Below are positions 9,584 through 18,647 of a stretch of DNA of 64,000 nucleotides, one piece after another. Under the pieces are notes generated by a model, which worked only from the letters and a program-made list of their open reading frames with translations, made no database searches and had not been told where the DNA came from. A program made the position numbers and the translations under genes. Source of the stretch: Pigmentiphaga sp. NML030171 (lineage in GTDB: Bacteria; Pseudomonadota; Gammaproteobacteria; Burkholderiales; Burkholderiaceae_B); assembly GCF_002188635.1 (NCBI RefSeq), contig NZ_NINX01000032.1, positions 62,001 to 126,000 on the forward strand, given 5' to 3'. Numbering within the stretch: position 1 is the stretch's first letter; the number at the start of each line of letters is the position of its first letter.

Positions 9584-10514
9584 CGCCCCCGTGCGCTATC
9601 CCGATCCGGCCGTCATCGCGCTGGATCCGCGCTTCGAGAAACTGGTGCTGCCGCTGGCGGCCGTCGAACGCCTGGCCACGGGATGCCGCTGGGCCGAAGG
9701 GCCGGTGTGGTTCGGCGACGCCCGCTACCTGCTGTGGAGCGACGTGCCCAACGATCGCATCATGCGCTGGGACGAGATCACGGGCCAGACGCACGTGTGG
9801 CGGCCGGTGTCCGGCCACGCGAACGGCAACACGCGCGACCGCCAGGGACGGCTGGTCACCTGCGAGCACCAGGGGCGGCGCGTGACCCGCACCGAACACG
9901 ACGGCCGCATCACCGTGCTGGCCGACCGCTACCAGGGCAAGCGGCTGAACTCGCCCAACGACGTCGTCGTGAAATCCGACGGCTCGATCTGGTTCACCGA
10001 TCCGCCTTTCGGCATCGTCGGCTACTACCAGGGCGAAAAGGCCGAGCAGGAAATCCCCGCGGCCATCTATCGCATCGACCCGCACAGCGGCGCGGTCGAT
10101 ATGGTCTGCGACACGGTCAACGGACCGAACGGCCTGGCCTTCTCGCCGGACGAGAAACAGCTGTACGTGATCGAATCGCGTGCCCGGCCCCGCAACATCC
10201 TGGTGTTCGACGTCTCGGACGACGGCCGCCGGCTGGGGCCGCAACGCGTGCTGTTCGACGCCGCCGACGGCACGCCCGACGGCTTTCGCGTGGACGTGGA
10301 AGGCAACCTCTGGTGCGGCTGGGGCATGGGCACGCCCGAGCTCGACGGGGTCCGCGTCTACTCGCCGCGGGGGGAACTCCTGGGCCGCATCGCCCTGCCC
10401 GAGCGCTGCGCGAATCTCTGTTTTGGCGGCAAGCATCGCAACCGCCTGTTCATGGCTTCCAGCACGTCGATCTACTCGTTGTTCGTCAACACCCAGGGCG
10501 CCTCCGGCGGCTGA
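9567..10514 (+). CDS. SMP-30/gluconolactonase/LRE family protein
   Basis: A 315-residue six-bladed beta-propeller lactonase. Motifs seen: CRWAEGPVW with a metal-ligand Glu (about 35-43), LNSPNDVVVKSDGSIWFTDPP with the conserved Asn and Asp, and NGPNGLAFSPDE. These enzymes hydrolyse sugar-acid or other lactones with Ca or Zn. The GTG at 9567 overlaps the SDR end by 17 bp; an alternative GTG at 9591 would shorten it by eight residues. Pairing with an SDR fits oxidation to a lactone followed by hydrolysis, which is inference. Confidence 0.88.
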   Translation: MRAATDAPVRYPDPAVIALDPRFEKLVLPLAAVERLATGCRWAEGPVWFGDARYLLWSDVPNDRIMRWDEITGQTHVWRPVSGHANGNTRDRQGRLVTCEHQGRRVTRTEHDGRITVLADRYQGKRLNSPNDVVVKSDGSIWFTDPPFGIVGYYQGEKAEQEIPAAIYRIDPHSGAVDMVCDTVNGPNGLAFSPDEKQLYVIESRARPRNILVFDVSDDGRRLGPQRVLFDAADGTPDGFRVDVEGNLWCGWGMGTPELDGVRVYSPRGELLGRIALPERCANLCFGGKHRNRLFMASSTSIYSLFVNTQGASGG

Positions 10515-10555
10515 ACGCCCGCGCCCGGACTTCAAAAACGATAAAGGAGAACACC

Positions 10556-11527
10556 ATGTTCAATCCGATCCGTTTCCAAGCTCTCGCGCCGCTGGCCGCG
10601 GCGCTTCTCGGCCTGGCCGCCTTCGGCGCGCAGGCCCAGTCCGTCACCAGCATCGTCGTCGCCTTCCCGCCCGGGGGCCCCGCCGACTCGCTGGCGCGCG
10701 TCGTCGCCACCCAGCTCGAGAAAGAGCTCAAGCAGACCGTCGTCATCGAGAACAAGCCGGGCGGCAACGGCGCCATCGCCGCCAGCCAGGTGGCCCGCGC
10801 GCGGCCCGACGGCCAGACGCTGTTCCTGAGTTCGGTGGGCGCGATCTCGATCAACCCCGCCCTGTACCCCAAGCTGATCTACGATCCTGCCAAGGATTTC
10901 GCGCCGGTCTCCCTGCTGGTTTCCACGCCCGAAGTGCTGATCGTCGGCCCCAACCATCCCAGCAAGACCGCCAAGGATTTCGTCGCGCGCGCCAAGACGC
11001 AGAAGGGCGCCACGATGGCCTCCTCCGGCGTGGGCAGCATGCCGCACATGGCCATCGTGCAGTTGAAGCTGTCGACCAAGGCCAACATCCTGCATGTGCC
11101 CTACAAGGGCGCCGCGCCCGCCATTACCGACACCATAGGGGGACAGGTCGACGGCTTCATCGGCGACATCTCCGGCCTGATGTCGAACATCAAGGCGGGC
11201 AAGGCCAAGGCGCTCGCCATCGCCGCGCCCAAGCGCTCGCCCCTGCTTCCCGACGTCCCCACCTTCGACGAACTGGGCGTGCCCAACGTCTACGCCAACA
11301 ACTGGTACGGCCTGTATGCGCCCAAGGGCACGCCGGCCGACAAGGTGGCCGAATTGAACGCCGCGGTCCGCAAGGTCCTGGCTTCGCCCGAGCTGAAGGC
11401 CTACGCCGAGTCGAGCGGTGTCGAACTGTCGCCCACCACGCCCAGGGAATTCGACGAACTGGGCCGCAAGGATGCCAAGAAGTGGGGTGACCTGATCCGC
11501 GCGGAAGGGATCAAGGCCGACGAGTAA
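10556..11527 (+). CDS. Bug/TctC-type tripartite tricarboxylate transporter binding protein
   Basis: A 323-residue periplasmic binding protein. The signal peptide is cleaved around AFGAQAQS (about residue 28). Family hallmarks are VAFPPGGPADSLARV, VVIENKPGGNG and the central domain with GVGSMPHMAI. Bug proteins are greatly expanded in Bordetella and relatives and bind carboxylates; many have no neighbouring membrane subunits, as here. An AAAGGAG site precedes the ATG at 10556. As the last gene of the cluster it probably captures the substrate or its acid product. Confidence 0.93.
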   Translation: MFNPIRFQALAPLAAALLGLAAFGAQAQSVTSIVVAFPPGGPADSLARVVATQLEKELKQTVVIENKPGGNGAIAASQVARARPDGQTLFLSSVGAISINPALYPKLIYDPAKDFAPVSLLVSTPEVLIVGPNHPSKTAKDFVARAKTQKGATMASSGVGSMPHMAIVQLKLSTKANILHVPYKGAAPAITDTIGGQVDGFIGDISGLMSNIKAGKAKALAIAAPKRSPLLPDVPTFDELGVPNVYANNWYGLYAPKGTPADKVAELNAAVRKVLASPELKAYAESSGVELSPTTPREFDELGRKDAKKWGDLIRAEGIKADE

Positions 11528-11594
11528 GCCCGCCGCTTGCCGGCCGACCGGCGCCCACGTATCGTTGCTCCGCACCCGCACAAGGAGACGTGGG

Positions 11595-11933
11595 ATGGAG
11601 ATACGGACGACATGGCGCATGCTGGCCTGGGCCGGCTGCCTGGCCGCCGGCGCGGCCGCCGCCGAACCGCAGGCGATCGAAACGGAACTGGGCCCGGACG
11701 CGCGCGCCGTCCGGGTCGTCGGCCAGCCCGGGGAATCCCCCGCCGAACTGCGCGCCCGCCTCGACCGGCGCCTGGACGACCTGTGCCAGGGACGGGTCTA
11801 TGCCGTGGCCTACCAGGAAGGGCAAACCGTCCGGCGGTGGCATGCGGCGGGCGGCTCGACCATGATGGCCACCCCCGAAGCCGTCGTTCCCTATGCCGAT
11901 GCGCAGGCGGTGTGCGAACGGCAGCGGGACTGA
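11595..11933 (+). CDS. Small secreted protein of unknown function
   Basis: A 112-residue protein with a clear signal peptide (MEIRTTWRMLAWAGCLAAG, cleavage near AAAAEP). The mature part has two cysteines (DDLCQGR and AVCERQR) that could form one disulfide, and is otherwise unremarkable. An AAGGAG site lies just upstream of the ATG at 11595. I do not recognise the family; it is probably periplasmic. It is transcribed alone, 67 bp after the Bug gene. Confidence 0.6.
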   Translation: MEIRTTWRMLAWAGCLAAGAAAAEPQAIETELGPDARAVRVVGQPGESPAELRARLDRRLDDLCQGRVYAVAYQEGQTVRRWHAAGGSTMMATPEAVVPYADAQAVCERQRD

Positions 11934-12038
11934 TGCCGGCGCGCGACATGGCGGGCCCGGGACGCACGCTGCAAACCCTGTATCCTGGACAGACGGCGGC
12001 GGGAAGGCTGCCGGCATTGCTGACGAGCTAGCCCATTC

Positions 12039-12461
12039 ATGCCCAAGGACCGCTCCCTCCCTTTCGCGCCGCCCCGCCGCCAGGCCGCCGCGCCGCGCAA
12101 CTCGCTGCTGTGGATCTTCGAGCCGCTGGAACGGGACGCGGGCTATTCCAGCAAGCGCATGTTCGGCTGCATCGCCGCCTACCTGGACGACCTGCTGTGC
12201 CTCGTGGTGGCGGACCGCGGCGATCCCTGGAGCGGCCTGCTGGTCTGCACGTCCAAGGACCGCCACGCCGCGCTGATCGACGACGAGCCCGCGCTGCGTC
12301 CCCACGCGGTGCTGGGCAAGTGGCTGTACCTGCCGCAGGACCACGCGGAGTTCGAAACCGTCGCGGCCAGGCTGGCGGAACTCGCACGGGAACGCGACCC
12401 GCGCCTGGGCGTCGCGCCCCGGCCACGAGCCCGGCGAGCCAGGCTGGATGCCGCGGGCTGA
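12039..12461 (+). CDS. Conserved-looking protein of unknown function, weak TfoX-N resemblance
   Basis: A 140-residue cytoplasmic protein with no signal or membrane segment. The stretch SSKRMFGCIAAYLDDLLCLV (about 37-56) recalls the KMFGG...YxDGxMFAL core of TfoX N-terminal-domain proteins, and the rest is compatible in length, but the match is too weak to name a function. The C-terminus is Arg-rich. It converges with the MFS gene, whose stop is 24 bp away. An antisense MFS-region frame at the same place was judged a shadow. Confidence 0.5.
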   Translation: MPKDRSLPFAPPRRQAAAPRNSLLWIFEPLERDAGYSSKRMFGCIAAYLDDLLCLVVADRGDPWSGLLVCTSKDRHAALIDDEPALRPHAVLGKWLYLPQDHAEFETVAARLAELARERDPRLGVAPRPRARRARLDAAG

Positions 12462-12485
12462 CCGCGGTGGCCGCGTGGACGGCCC

Positions 12486-13724
12486 TTAGCGTGCGGGGCG
12501 TTCCTGTGCGCCGACCTCGCTCCGCTCGCGCGGCAGGCAGACCAGCACCAGCAGCGAACACGCCCCGGCGCAGATGAAGGCAAGGCCGTAGCCCCCGCCG
12601 GCCGAGACGAATATCGCGAACAGCGTGGGCGCCACCATGTTGGTCAGGTTGACCAGGATGCTGGACCCCGCGGCGGTTTCCGAAATCATGTGCGGCGGCG
12701 AGCGGCGCGCCACTTCCGCGATCTGCACGCCGTTCCAGCTCGCGGCCGAGCATCCCGCGACGAAGGCCAGCACGATGGCCGCCCACAGCGGCCAGGCCGG
12801 ACTGGTGAGCCCCAGCAGCACCGTGGTCACCGCCGACAGCACGGCCGCGATCGACAGCACCGCGGTGGCCGACCGCAGATAGTCGGACAACCAGCCCAGC
12901 GCGATACGGCCGATCACGCCCCCCGCCTGCATCACCGCGAACACCATGCCGGCCCGCCCCAGGGAATAACCCAGCCCATCGACCAGATAGACCACGGTGA
13001 ACGTGAACCAGCAGCTCTGGGACACGGCGAACAGGCTGCCCACGACGGAGATCTTCAGCAGGCCGCGGTTGTGCATCAGCGATGCCAGGGGCACGCCCAG
13101 GGTACGCAGCGACCGCCACGTCGGCATCGGAAAGGCGCGCCCCGTCCGCTCGGGGACCTCGTCCAGCCCCGCGCTCAGCCGCCAGGTCAGCACAATGGGC
13201 AGCAACACGACCACCGCACAGGCCAACAGGGCGATGCGCCAGCCCGCCAGCGCCACCACGGCAGGCACGAGCAGCCCCGCCATCACGCCGCCCAGCGGCA
13301 CGCCGGCCTGCTTGATCGAGAACATCAGGTTGCGCTTGCCCGGCGGGGAGAATCTTTGCAGGACCTCGCTGCCGGCCGGGTTGGCGGCGCCATTGCTCAG
13401 GCCCATGGCAAAGCACGCGGCCAGCGCCACGCCCAGGCTGGGATACAGCAGGAACGCCAGGCAAACCGCCCCCAGCGACAACGTCAGTTGCAGGGTGCGC
13501 ATGCCGCCGACCTGCTTGAGCAGCGCGGAGCCCGCGAGCAGGATGGCCAGTCCGCCCATCGAGTTGCTGGCGGTCAGATAACCGATGGAACTGCCGCTCC
13601 AGCCGAACTCCGCGGACATGGCCGGCGCGATGATGGGAATGAGGCGGGTCAGGAACGACGAAATGGTCTGCAGAATGCAAATGGCCACTACTGGCATCAG
13701 CCAGGCCGGTGCGGTGCGTGTCAT
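12486..13724 (-). CDS. MFS transporter
   Basis: A 412-residue inner-membrane carrier with about twelve hydrophobic helices in two six-helix halves and a central cytoplasmic loop (about 195-215: [15 protein letters not shown]). The helix 2-3 region and GWLSDYLRS after helix 8 fit the MFS loop motif. The substrate cannot be deduced. The gene is alone on its strand here, 205 bp from the divergent infA-type gene. Confidence 0.85.
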   Translation of the reverse strand: MTRTAPAWLMPVVAICILQTISSFLTRLIPIIAPAMSAEFGWSGSSIGYLTASNSMGGLAILLAGSALLKQVGGMRTLQLTLSLGAVCLAFLLYPSLGVALAACFAMGLSNGAANPAGSEVLQRFSPPGKRNLMFSIKQAGVPLGGVMAGLLVPAVVALAGWRIALLACAVVVLLPIVLTWRLSAGLDEVPERTGRAFPMPTWRSLRTLGVPLASLMHNRGLLKISVVGSLFAVSQSCWFTFTVVYLVDGLGYSLGRAGMVFAVMQAGGVIGRIALGWLSDYLRSATAVLSIAAVLSAVTTVLLGLTSPAWPLWAAIVLAFVAGCSAASWNGVQIAEVARRSPPHMISETAAGSSILVNLTNMVAPTLFAIFVSAGGGYGLAFICAGACSLLVLVCLPRERSEVGAQERPAR

Positions 13725-13929
13725 CGAGTCTCTTGCGTCGCGCTTGTCGGGGATGCCAAGGGGGAAATGCGGCGTCCCGCCCGGTGATCCGGGGTTTGCC
13801 CTTCATGATACCGCCAGGGATCCCGGCGGTCTGCCCGGATCGCGGCGGTTGCCCAATTGCGGCAAACAGTGCAACATGGCCCACCCGGGTCACGGGCTTT
13901 TTCGCCAGACCCATTTAGGAGCGAGCAGT

Positions 13930-14190
13930 TTGCCCAAGGAAGATTTGATCGAAATGCGTGGCGTGGTCAACGAGGTCCTGCCTGACTCACGGTTCCGGGT
14001 CACGCTGGAAAACGGCTTCGAAATCACCGCGTATTCCGGCGGAAAGATGCGTAAATTCAACATCCGCGTACTCGCGGGCGACGACGTCACGCTCGAGATG
14101 TCCCCCTACGACATGACCAAGGGCCGCATCACGTTCCGCCATATCGCGGGCCGCCCTGCCAACCCCGGCCCCAATCCCCGGAAAAAATGA
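13930..14190 (+). CDS. infA: Translation initiation factor IF-1 (second-type infA)
   Basis: An 86-residue S1-type OB-fold protein. [39 protein letters not shown] and [12 protein letters not shown] align with IF-1 over its whole 72-residue length. The C-terminus has a 14-residue Pro/Lys-rich tail ([12 protein letters not shown]) that E. coli IF-1 lacks. The start is a TTG at 13930, preceded by AGGAGCGAG; no ATG gives a full-length protein. IF-1 binds the 30S A site during initiation. A solitary infA outside the ribosomal protein cluster is often seen in Burkholderiales as an extra copy. Confidence 0.9.
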   Translation: MPKEDLIEMRGVVNEVLPDSRFRVTLENGFEITAYSGGKMRKFNIRVLAGDDVTLEMSPYDMTKGRITFRHIAGRPANPGPNPRKK

Positions 14191-14210
14191 CGGCCACGGC
14201 CGTCCAAATG

Positions 14211-14233
14211 AAAACAGCTCCCTGGGGAGCTGT
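14211..14233 (-). terminator. Rho-independent terminator of the cold-shock gene
   Basis: ACAGCTCC (14214-14221) pairs with GGAGCTGT (14226-14233) around a 4-nt loop. On the minus strand the stem is followed by TTTTC, so it mainly ends the csp transcript; it may also halt infA transcription from the other side. Confidence 0.75.
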
Positions 14234-14262
14234 CGGCTTTCAGTCAGCCTGCTTGCGCAAGC

Positions 14263-14469
14263 TCAAAGCACCTTGATCTTGGTCGCCGCCGGGCCCTTGG
14301 CGCCCTGGCCGGCGATGAAGCTCACGCGCTGGTTCTCTTCCAGGGAGCGGTGGCCGCTGCCCTGGATTTCCGAAAAGTGCGCGAACAGATCCTTGCCGCC
14401 CGCGTCCGGCACGATGAAACCGAAGCCCTTCTCGGAGTTGAACCACTTGACGATGCCTGTTTGTTCCAT
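14263..14469 (-). CDS. Cold-shock protein, CspA family
   Basis: A 68-residue single OB-fold RNA chaperone. RNP1 reads KGFGFI and RNP2 LFAHF, and the opening [19 protein letters not shown] is canonical. The start at 14469 follows AAGGAAATGAC. These proteins melt RNA secondary structure at low temperature or in stationary phase; whether this copy is cold-induced cannot be seen. The gap 14470-14679 before the tRNA would hold its promoter and 5' leader; no clear -10/-35 pair stood out. Confidence 0.95.
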   Translation of the reverse strand: MEQTGIVKWFNSEKGFGFIVPDAGGKDLFAHFSEIQGSGHRSLEENQRVSFIAGQGAKGPAATKIKVL

Positions 14470-14679
14470 GTCATTTCCTTGGTGATAAAAAAACGGATTT
14501 CCCGTCAACTCACGACACTCAAGGAAGAAATTGGAACGACGAAGACCGCTATCGTGGACTTTGACTGAACTGGATTACGACTCTTGAAGGTCGTGGCTGG
14601 CGGACTATGGACCGGATAGCGCGAGATGTCAAATCGGCCTTGTCAGGACGCGGTCCTATCCGGGGAAATGACAAGGCAC

Positions 14680-14755
14680 TGGTGCCGGTGAAAGGAATCG
14701 AACCCTCGACCTTCTCATTACAAGTGAGCTGCTCTACCAACTGAGCTACACCGGC
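14680..14755 (-). tRNA. tRNA-Thr (anticodon TGT)
   Basis: A 76-nt cloverleaf on the minus strand. The acceptor stem GCCGGTG/CACCGGC, D-arm with AGCTCAGTTGGTAGAGC, anticodon loop CTTGTAA (anticodon TGT, reading ACA), T-arm with GGTTCGATTCC and an encoded CCA end are all present. A complete and apparently functional gene. Confidence 0.97.
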
Positions 14756-14788
14756 AGAAGGCGGGATTGTAATGGAAATCGATGTCCG

Positions 14789-15604
14789 TCACGCCGGGGC
14801 GGCCGCCGCGACACGCGCCGGGTCGCAGGACCAGGCGCTCCACGAGCCCGCGTACAGCGCCGCCTTCACTCCCAGATCCTGCACGGCGGCGATCCAGTAC
14901 GCGGCCGCCACGCCCGATCCGCAATAGGCCACCACCGGCCGCTCGTCGTCGTCGAACAGGCCGAGCTTGCGCGCCAGGGCCTCGCGCTGGGCGAAAGGCA
15001 GCAGGCGGCCGTTCGCATCCTGCCAGATGCCGGCGGGACTGCTGACCGCGCCCGGCAAGTGGGACGGCTGCCTGCCGTCGCCGGCATAGGCCGCCGCGGT
15101 ACGTGCATCGAACAGGCGATATGCCGGGAGATCCGCGGCGATGACGTCCGTATCGATGGAAGGCAGTTCAGGCGCGGCAGCCGGCGCGGCAAGCGGCGCC
15201 GCGCCTGCGCCTCGGGCGGCCCATGCCCCCAGGCCGCCATCCAGGATGCGGACGCGAGGCAGGCCGGCCCAGGTCAGCACCCACCATGCGCGCGCGGCAG
15301 CCGAGCCATTGGCGGCGTCATAGACGACGATGTCGCCGTCCGGGTCCAGGCCGGCCTCGGCCGTCCAGCGACGGACCGCTTCGGGCGCGGGCAGCGGCAG
15401 GCGGCCGCGGGCGGGATCGCCAGGCTCGGCGTAGTGCGTCGGCAGCGCGGTCTCGATGGAACCCGGCACCGGCTCGGCCGGCGGCGGGCCCGCATCGGGG
15501 GCGACGTAGACCACGGCCACGTTTCCCGAGGCCAGGGCCGCCGCCAGGGTTTCAGCGGAGATGAAGGGGGAAAGCGTATCGGAAGCGGGAAGAACGGTGC
15601 TCAT
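14789..15604 (-). CDS. Sulfurtransferase with tandem rhodanese domains
   Basis: A 271-residue thiosulfate/3-mercaptopyruvate sulfurtransferase-type protein. The N-terminal non-catalytic rhodanese domain covers about 1-130; the C-terminal catalytic domain carries Cys228 in VAYCGSGVAA. The CGSGV loop favours 3-mercaptopyruvate-type enzymes (CGxGVT/S) over thiosulfate rhodanese (CRxGxR). It starts 20 bp after the MFS gene on the same strand, so it is probably the last gene of the organosulfur operon, where it could handle the sulfane or sulfite released. Confidence 0.88.
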   Translation of the reverse strand: MSTVLPASDTLSPFISAETLAAALASGNVAVVYVAPDAGPPPAEPVPGSIETALPTHYAEPGDPARGRLPLPAPEAVRRWTAEAGLDPDGDIVVYDAANGSAAARAWWVLTWAGLPRVRILDGGLGAWAARGAGAAPLAAPAAAPELPSIDTDVIAADLPAYRLFDARTAAAYAGDGRQPSHLPGAVSSPAGIWQDANGRLLPFAQREALARKLGLFDDDERPVVAYCGSGVAAAYWIAAVQDLGVKAALYAGSWSAWSCDPARVAAAAPA

Positions 15605-15623
15605 GGGGATTCCTTGTGAAGGA

Positions 15624-17042
15624 TCAGCGTTTGGCTTGCAGAAGGTCCCGGCCGGCCGACGGCGGCATCGCGAGCGTCATGGCCGCACTGGCCAGGGCGA
15701 CGGCGCCCAGGACGAGGTAGACCCAGGAATAGGCGGCATCGCCCGTGCCGGCCGCGGCCCCGCCCTGGAGCAGCAGCGCGGCCGCGGCCACGCCCATGGC
15801 CACGGTCAGGTTCTGGATGGCCAGGAAGAAGCTGGTGGCGGCGGCCAGCCGGGGCCGCGCCACGTCGGCATAGGCCAGCGTGCCGTAGGCGTTCATCTGC
15901 AACGAGCGCGCCCAGCCAAAGCCGAACAGCGTGGCCGCGTACACGACCATGGCCTCGCGCGGCGGCACCCATCCCGCCGCCGCCAGGCAGCCGGCCGCCA
16001 GCGCGCCATGCAGGAACAACCCCTTGCGGTATCCGGTCCGGCGCAGGATCTTGCCGCTGAAGAACTTCATCGCGAAGCCTCCCACGGCCGGGACCAGCAC
16101 GAACAGCCCCGCCTCGAGCGGGCTGTAGCCGTCGCGCTGCTGCAAGGTCACGGGCAGCAGGAAGGGCACGCCACCCACGGCGATGCGAAACACCGAACCG
16201 CCCGCCATCGCGTCACGAAAGCTGCGCAATGTCAGCAGATCCAAGGCCAGCACGGGTTCGGCCGTGCGCCGCGCATGCCGCACATAGGCTGCCACCAGCA
16301 GTGCGCCGGCCGCCAGCGCCGCCACGGCCGGCCCGGTCCGGACCCGGGCCTCAGCCAGCGCCATCAGTCCCCACATCAGGCAGGCGAAGCCGATGCCGCT
16401 CAGCAGCGTGCCGCGCAGGTCGAAAGCGCCCTGGCCCCGGCCTTCGGTGGCGGGCAGGAAGCGCCGGACCAGCCATAGCGCGCCCAGGCACAGCGGCACG
16501 TTGATCCAGAAGATCCAGCGCCATCCCACATAGGTCGTCAGGAGGCCGCCCAGGAACGGGCCGACCATCGGCGCGATCATGGCCAGCAGGATCACCAGCG
16601 CCATCGCCTCGACCAGTTCGTGCTTGGCGGCGGTGCGCAGCACGATCAGCCGGCCCACCGGCGCCATCAGGGCGCCCGCCATGCCCTGCACGAAGCGCAG
16701 CACGATCAGGACGAGGGCGTTGGGCGCGAAGCCGCAGGCGATGGAGCTGGCCAGGAACAGCCAGATCGCGCCGGCGAACACCCGCTTGTCGCCGTGACGT
16801 TCTGCCAGCCTGCCGCTCAGCGGAATCAGGATGGTCAGCCCCAGCAGGTAGGCGGTAATGGTGGCGCTGAGCGTGACCGTGTCCGAGTTCAGGTCCGCCG
16901 CCATCGCGGGCAGCGCCGAGGCCACGCTGGTCGCGTCGAGCTGTTCGACGAAGAAAATGGACGAGACGATCCATGCGGTGCGCCGGGTCTGCGGCGACAG
17001 GCGCTCGGGCGGCGCGGCCGCCGCGGTGGCTGCTGGAGGCAT
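15624..17042 (-). CDS. DHA2-family MFS exporter
   Basis: A 472-residue inner-membrane transporter with about 14 predicted helices, the DHA2 (EmrB/QacA) layout. Helix 2-3 loop SGRLAERHGDKRVF and the helix-5 region APMVGPFLGGLLTTYVGWRWIFWINVP match the family. Its start overlaps the stop of the ABC ATPase gene (TGATG at 17044-17040), so it is translationally coupled to the importer genes, which is unusual for a drug-type exporter. A role in exporting a toxic by-product of substrate use is an inference. Confidence 0.88.
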   Translation of the reverse strand: MPPAATAAAAPPERLSPQTRRTAWIVSSIFFVEQLDATSVASALPAMAADLNSDTVTLSATITAYLLGLTILIPLSGRLAERHGDKRVFAGAIWLFLASSIACGFAPNALVLIVLRFVQGMAGALMAPVGRLIVLRTAAKHELVEAMALVILLAMIAPMVGPFLGGLLTTYVGWRWIFWINVPLCLGALWLVRRFLPATEGRGQGAFDLRGTLLSGIGFACLMWGLMALAEARVRTGPAVAALAAGALLVAAYVRHARRTAEPVLALDLLTLRSFRDAMAGGSVFRIAVGGVPFLLPVTLQQRDGYSPLEAGLFVLVPAVGGFAMKFFSGKILRRTGYRKGLFLHGALAAGCLAAAGWVPPREAMVVYAATLFGFGWARSLQMNAYGTLAYADVARPRLAAATSFFLAIQNLTVAMGVAAAALLLQGGAAAGTGDAAYSWVYLVLGAVALASAAMTLAMPPSAGRDLLQAKR

Positions 17043-17830
17043 CAGGCCGCCCGGCGCACACCGGCCGTGCCGGCATCCGCTTCAATTTCCGCCTCGCCGG
17101 CGATCAGTGTCCGCAGCGCCTGCCGGACCACCTGCCGCTGGGCCGGCGTTTCCCATTGCGCGCGCGGGAACTCGCCCACCACCCGCCCGGGCCGGTCGAA
17201 GACCAGCACGCGGTCGGCCATGGACAACGCCTCGTCCAGCGAATGCGTGATCTGCAGGACGGTCTGGCCACGCGCCTTCGCGATGCGCTGGAAGTCGCCG
17301 CGCAACGCGGCGGCGGTCACCTCGTCCAGCGCGCCGAAGGCCTCGTCGGCGATCATGACCTCGGGCTGGGTGATCAGCGCCCGCGCCAGCGCCACCCGCT
17401 GGCGCATGCCGCCCGACAGTTGCTGGGGATAGGCCTGTTCGTGGCCGGCCAGGCCGACCTTGTGCAGCAGTTCGACGGCCTGCGCCTCGGTGCCGGACGA
17501 GCGGGCGCGCAGGATCTCCAGCGGCACCAGCACGTTGTCGAGCGCCGAGCGCCAAGGCAGCAGGCGATCGGTCTGGAAGACGCAGCCTATCCGGCCGCGC
17601 AGGCGGTTGAAGTCGCGCAGGGGATCGACGCCCAGCACTCGCACCCGGCCGGCCGAAGCTTCCGCCAGGCCCAGGATCAGGTTGACCGCCGTCGATTTGC
17701 CGCAGCCGGTGCGGCCGACGATGCAGACGTGTTCGCCGGCGGACACGGAAAAACTCAGGTCGGCGATGGCCGGCGCGCGGCCCTTGCCGAACCGCTTCTC
17801 GACCTGGGTGAATGCAATGGCGTCAGGCAT
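17042..17830 (-). CDS. ABC importer ATPase, SsuB/TauB-like
   Basis: A 262-residue nucleotide-binding subunit of a nitrate/sulfonate/taurine-type importer. Walker A GRTGCGKST, signature LSGGMRQR, Walker B VMIADEAFGALDE (with an Ala-Asp-Glu variant, common in this branch) and the switch His in QITHSLDEA are seen. The start at 17830 has a GGAG site and overlaps the permease stop by 8 bp; an in-frame ATG at 17848 is the alternative. It powers uptake by the permease and binding protein encoded just upstream. Confidence 0.92.
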   Translation of the reverse strand: MPDAIAFTQVEKRFGKGRAPAIADLSFSVSAGEHVCIVGRTGCGKSTAVNLILGLAEASAGRVRVLGVDPLRDFNRLRGRIGCVFQTDRLLPWRSALDNVLVPLEILRARSSGTEAQAVELLHKVGLAGHEQAYPQQLSGGMRQRVALARALITQPEVMIADEAFGALDEVTAAALRGDFQRIAKARGQTVLQITHSLDEALSMADRVLVFDRPGRVVGEFPRAQWETPAQRQVVRQALRTLIAGEAEIEADAGTAGVRRAA

Positions 17831-18647
17831 GGCTGCGTACTCCGTCATGGCCGCGATACGACAGGAAGCGGCGTTCGAGGCCGCTCAGCACCTGATTGCT
17901 CAGGATGACGAAGGCCACCAGCACGGCCGTCCAGACGATGGTCTGGTCCATGCGGAACATCTCCTGCGACACGCGCAACTGGTGGCCGATGCCGGTGATG
18001 CCGCCCAGCAGCTCGGCCATGATGGTGACGCGGGTGGCATTGCCGATGTTGATCCGCCACACCGTCAGCAGCGACGGCAGGACCGCCGGCCACCACAGGA
18101 TGCGCGCCCGCTGCCAGGGCGTGGGCCGCATGGATTGCACGAGGTCCACCCAGTCGCGCGGGATGCCGCGCAGGGCGTCGCGGGCCTGGTAGAAGAACGC
18201 GGGCAGCGCCGAGGTGACTACCACGAAGGCGATGCGCGCCTCGGCATCGCGGAACCAGAGGATGGCGAAGATGACCCAGCACAGGGACGGAATGCCCTGC
18301 TTGAGCTCGACCAGCGGCACCAGGAAGCGCTCGACGTGGACGTTGCCGGCCACGGCCGCGCCCAGCAGGGACGACACCAGGAACGATGCCAGCAGGTACG
18401 CCCAGATACGTCCGTAGGTGATGGCGATGGCGGACCAGCCTTCGGGCGAGGCCAGCAGATCGCCGCCGGTGGCCGCTATCTGTGCCAGCGAGGGGAAGAA
18501 CATGGGGGTCGAACGATGCGACGCCCATTCCCACGCCCCCAGCATCAAGGCAATGGCCAGCGCGCCTTCCCACGGCACGGCCGGCCAGGCGGCCGGCCGC
18601 GCGCCGCGCCTGCGTGCCGCTACGCGAGGGTCCGCCAGGCTACTCAT
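17823..18647 (-). CDS. ABC importer permease, SsuC/TauC-like
   Basis: A 274-residue inner-membrane subunit with about six helices and the BPD_transp_1 fold. The coupling-loop (EAA) region reads QARDALRGIPRDWVDLVQSM. It overlaps the binding-protein gene by 8 bp upstream and the ATPase gene downstream, so all are co-translated. The family imports sulfonates, taurine, nitrate or pyrimidine precursors. Confidence 0.9.
   Translation of the reverse strand: MSSLADPRVAARRRGARPAAWPAVPWEGALAIALMLGAWEWASHRSTPMFFPSLAQIAATGGDLLASPEGWSAIAITYGRIWAYLLASFLVSSLLGAAVAGNVHVERFLVPLVELKQGIPSLCWVIFAILWFRDAEARIAFVVVTSALPAFFYQARDALRGIPRDWVDLVQSMRPTPWQRARILWWPAVLPSLLTVWRINIGNATRVTIMAELLGGITGIGHQLRVSQEMFRMDQTIVWTAVLVAFVILSNQVLSGLERRFLSYRGHDGVRSHA

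Noticed and set aside
12690-13787. Long plus-strand frame opposite the MFS gene
   Set aside because: Composition is Gln/His/Arg-rich without hydrophobic or domain pattern; the MFS gene on the minus strand explains it.
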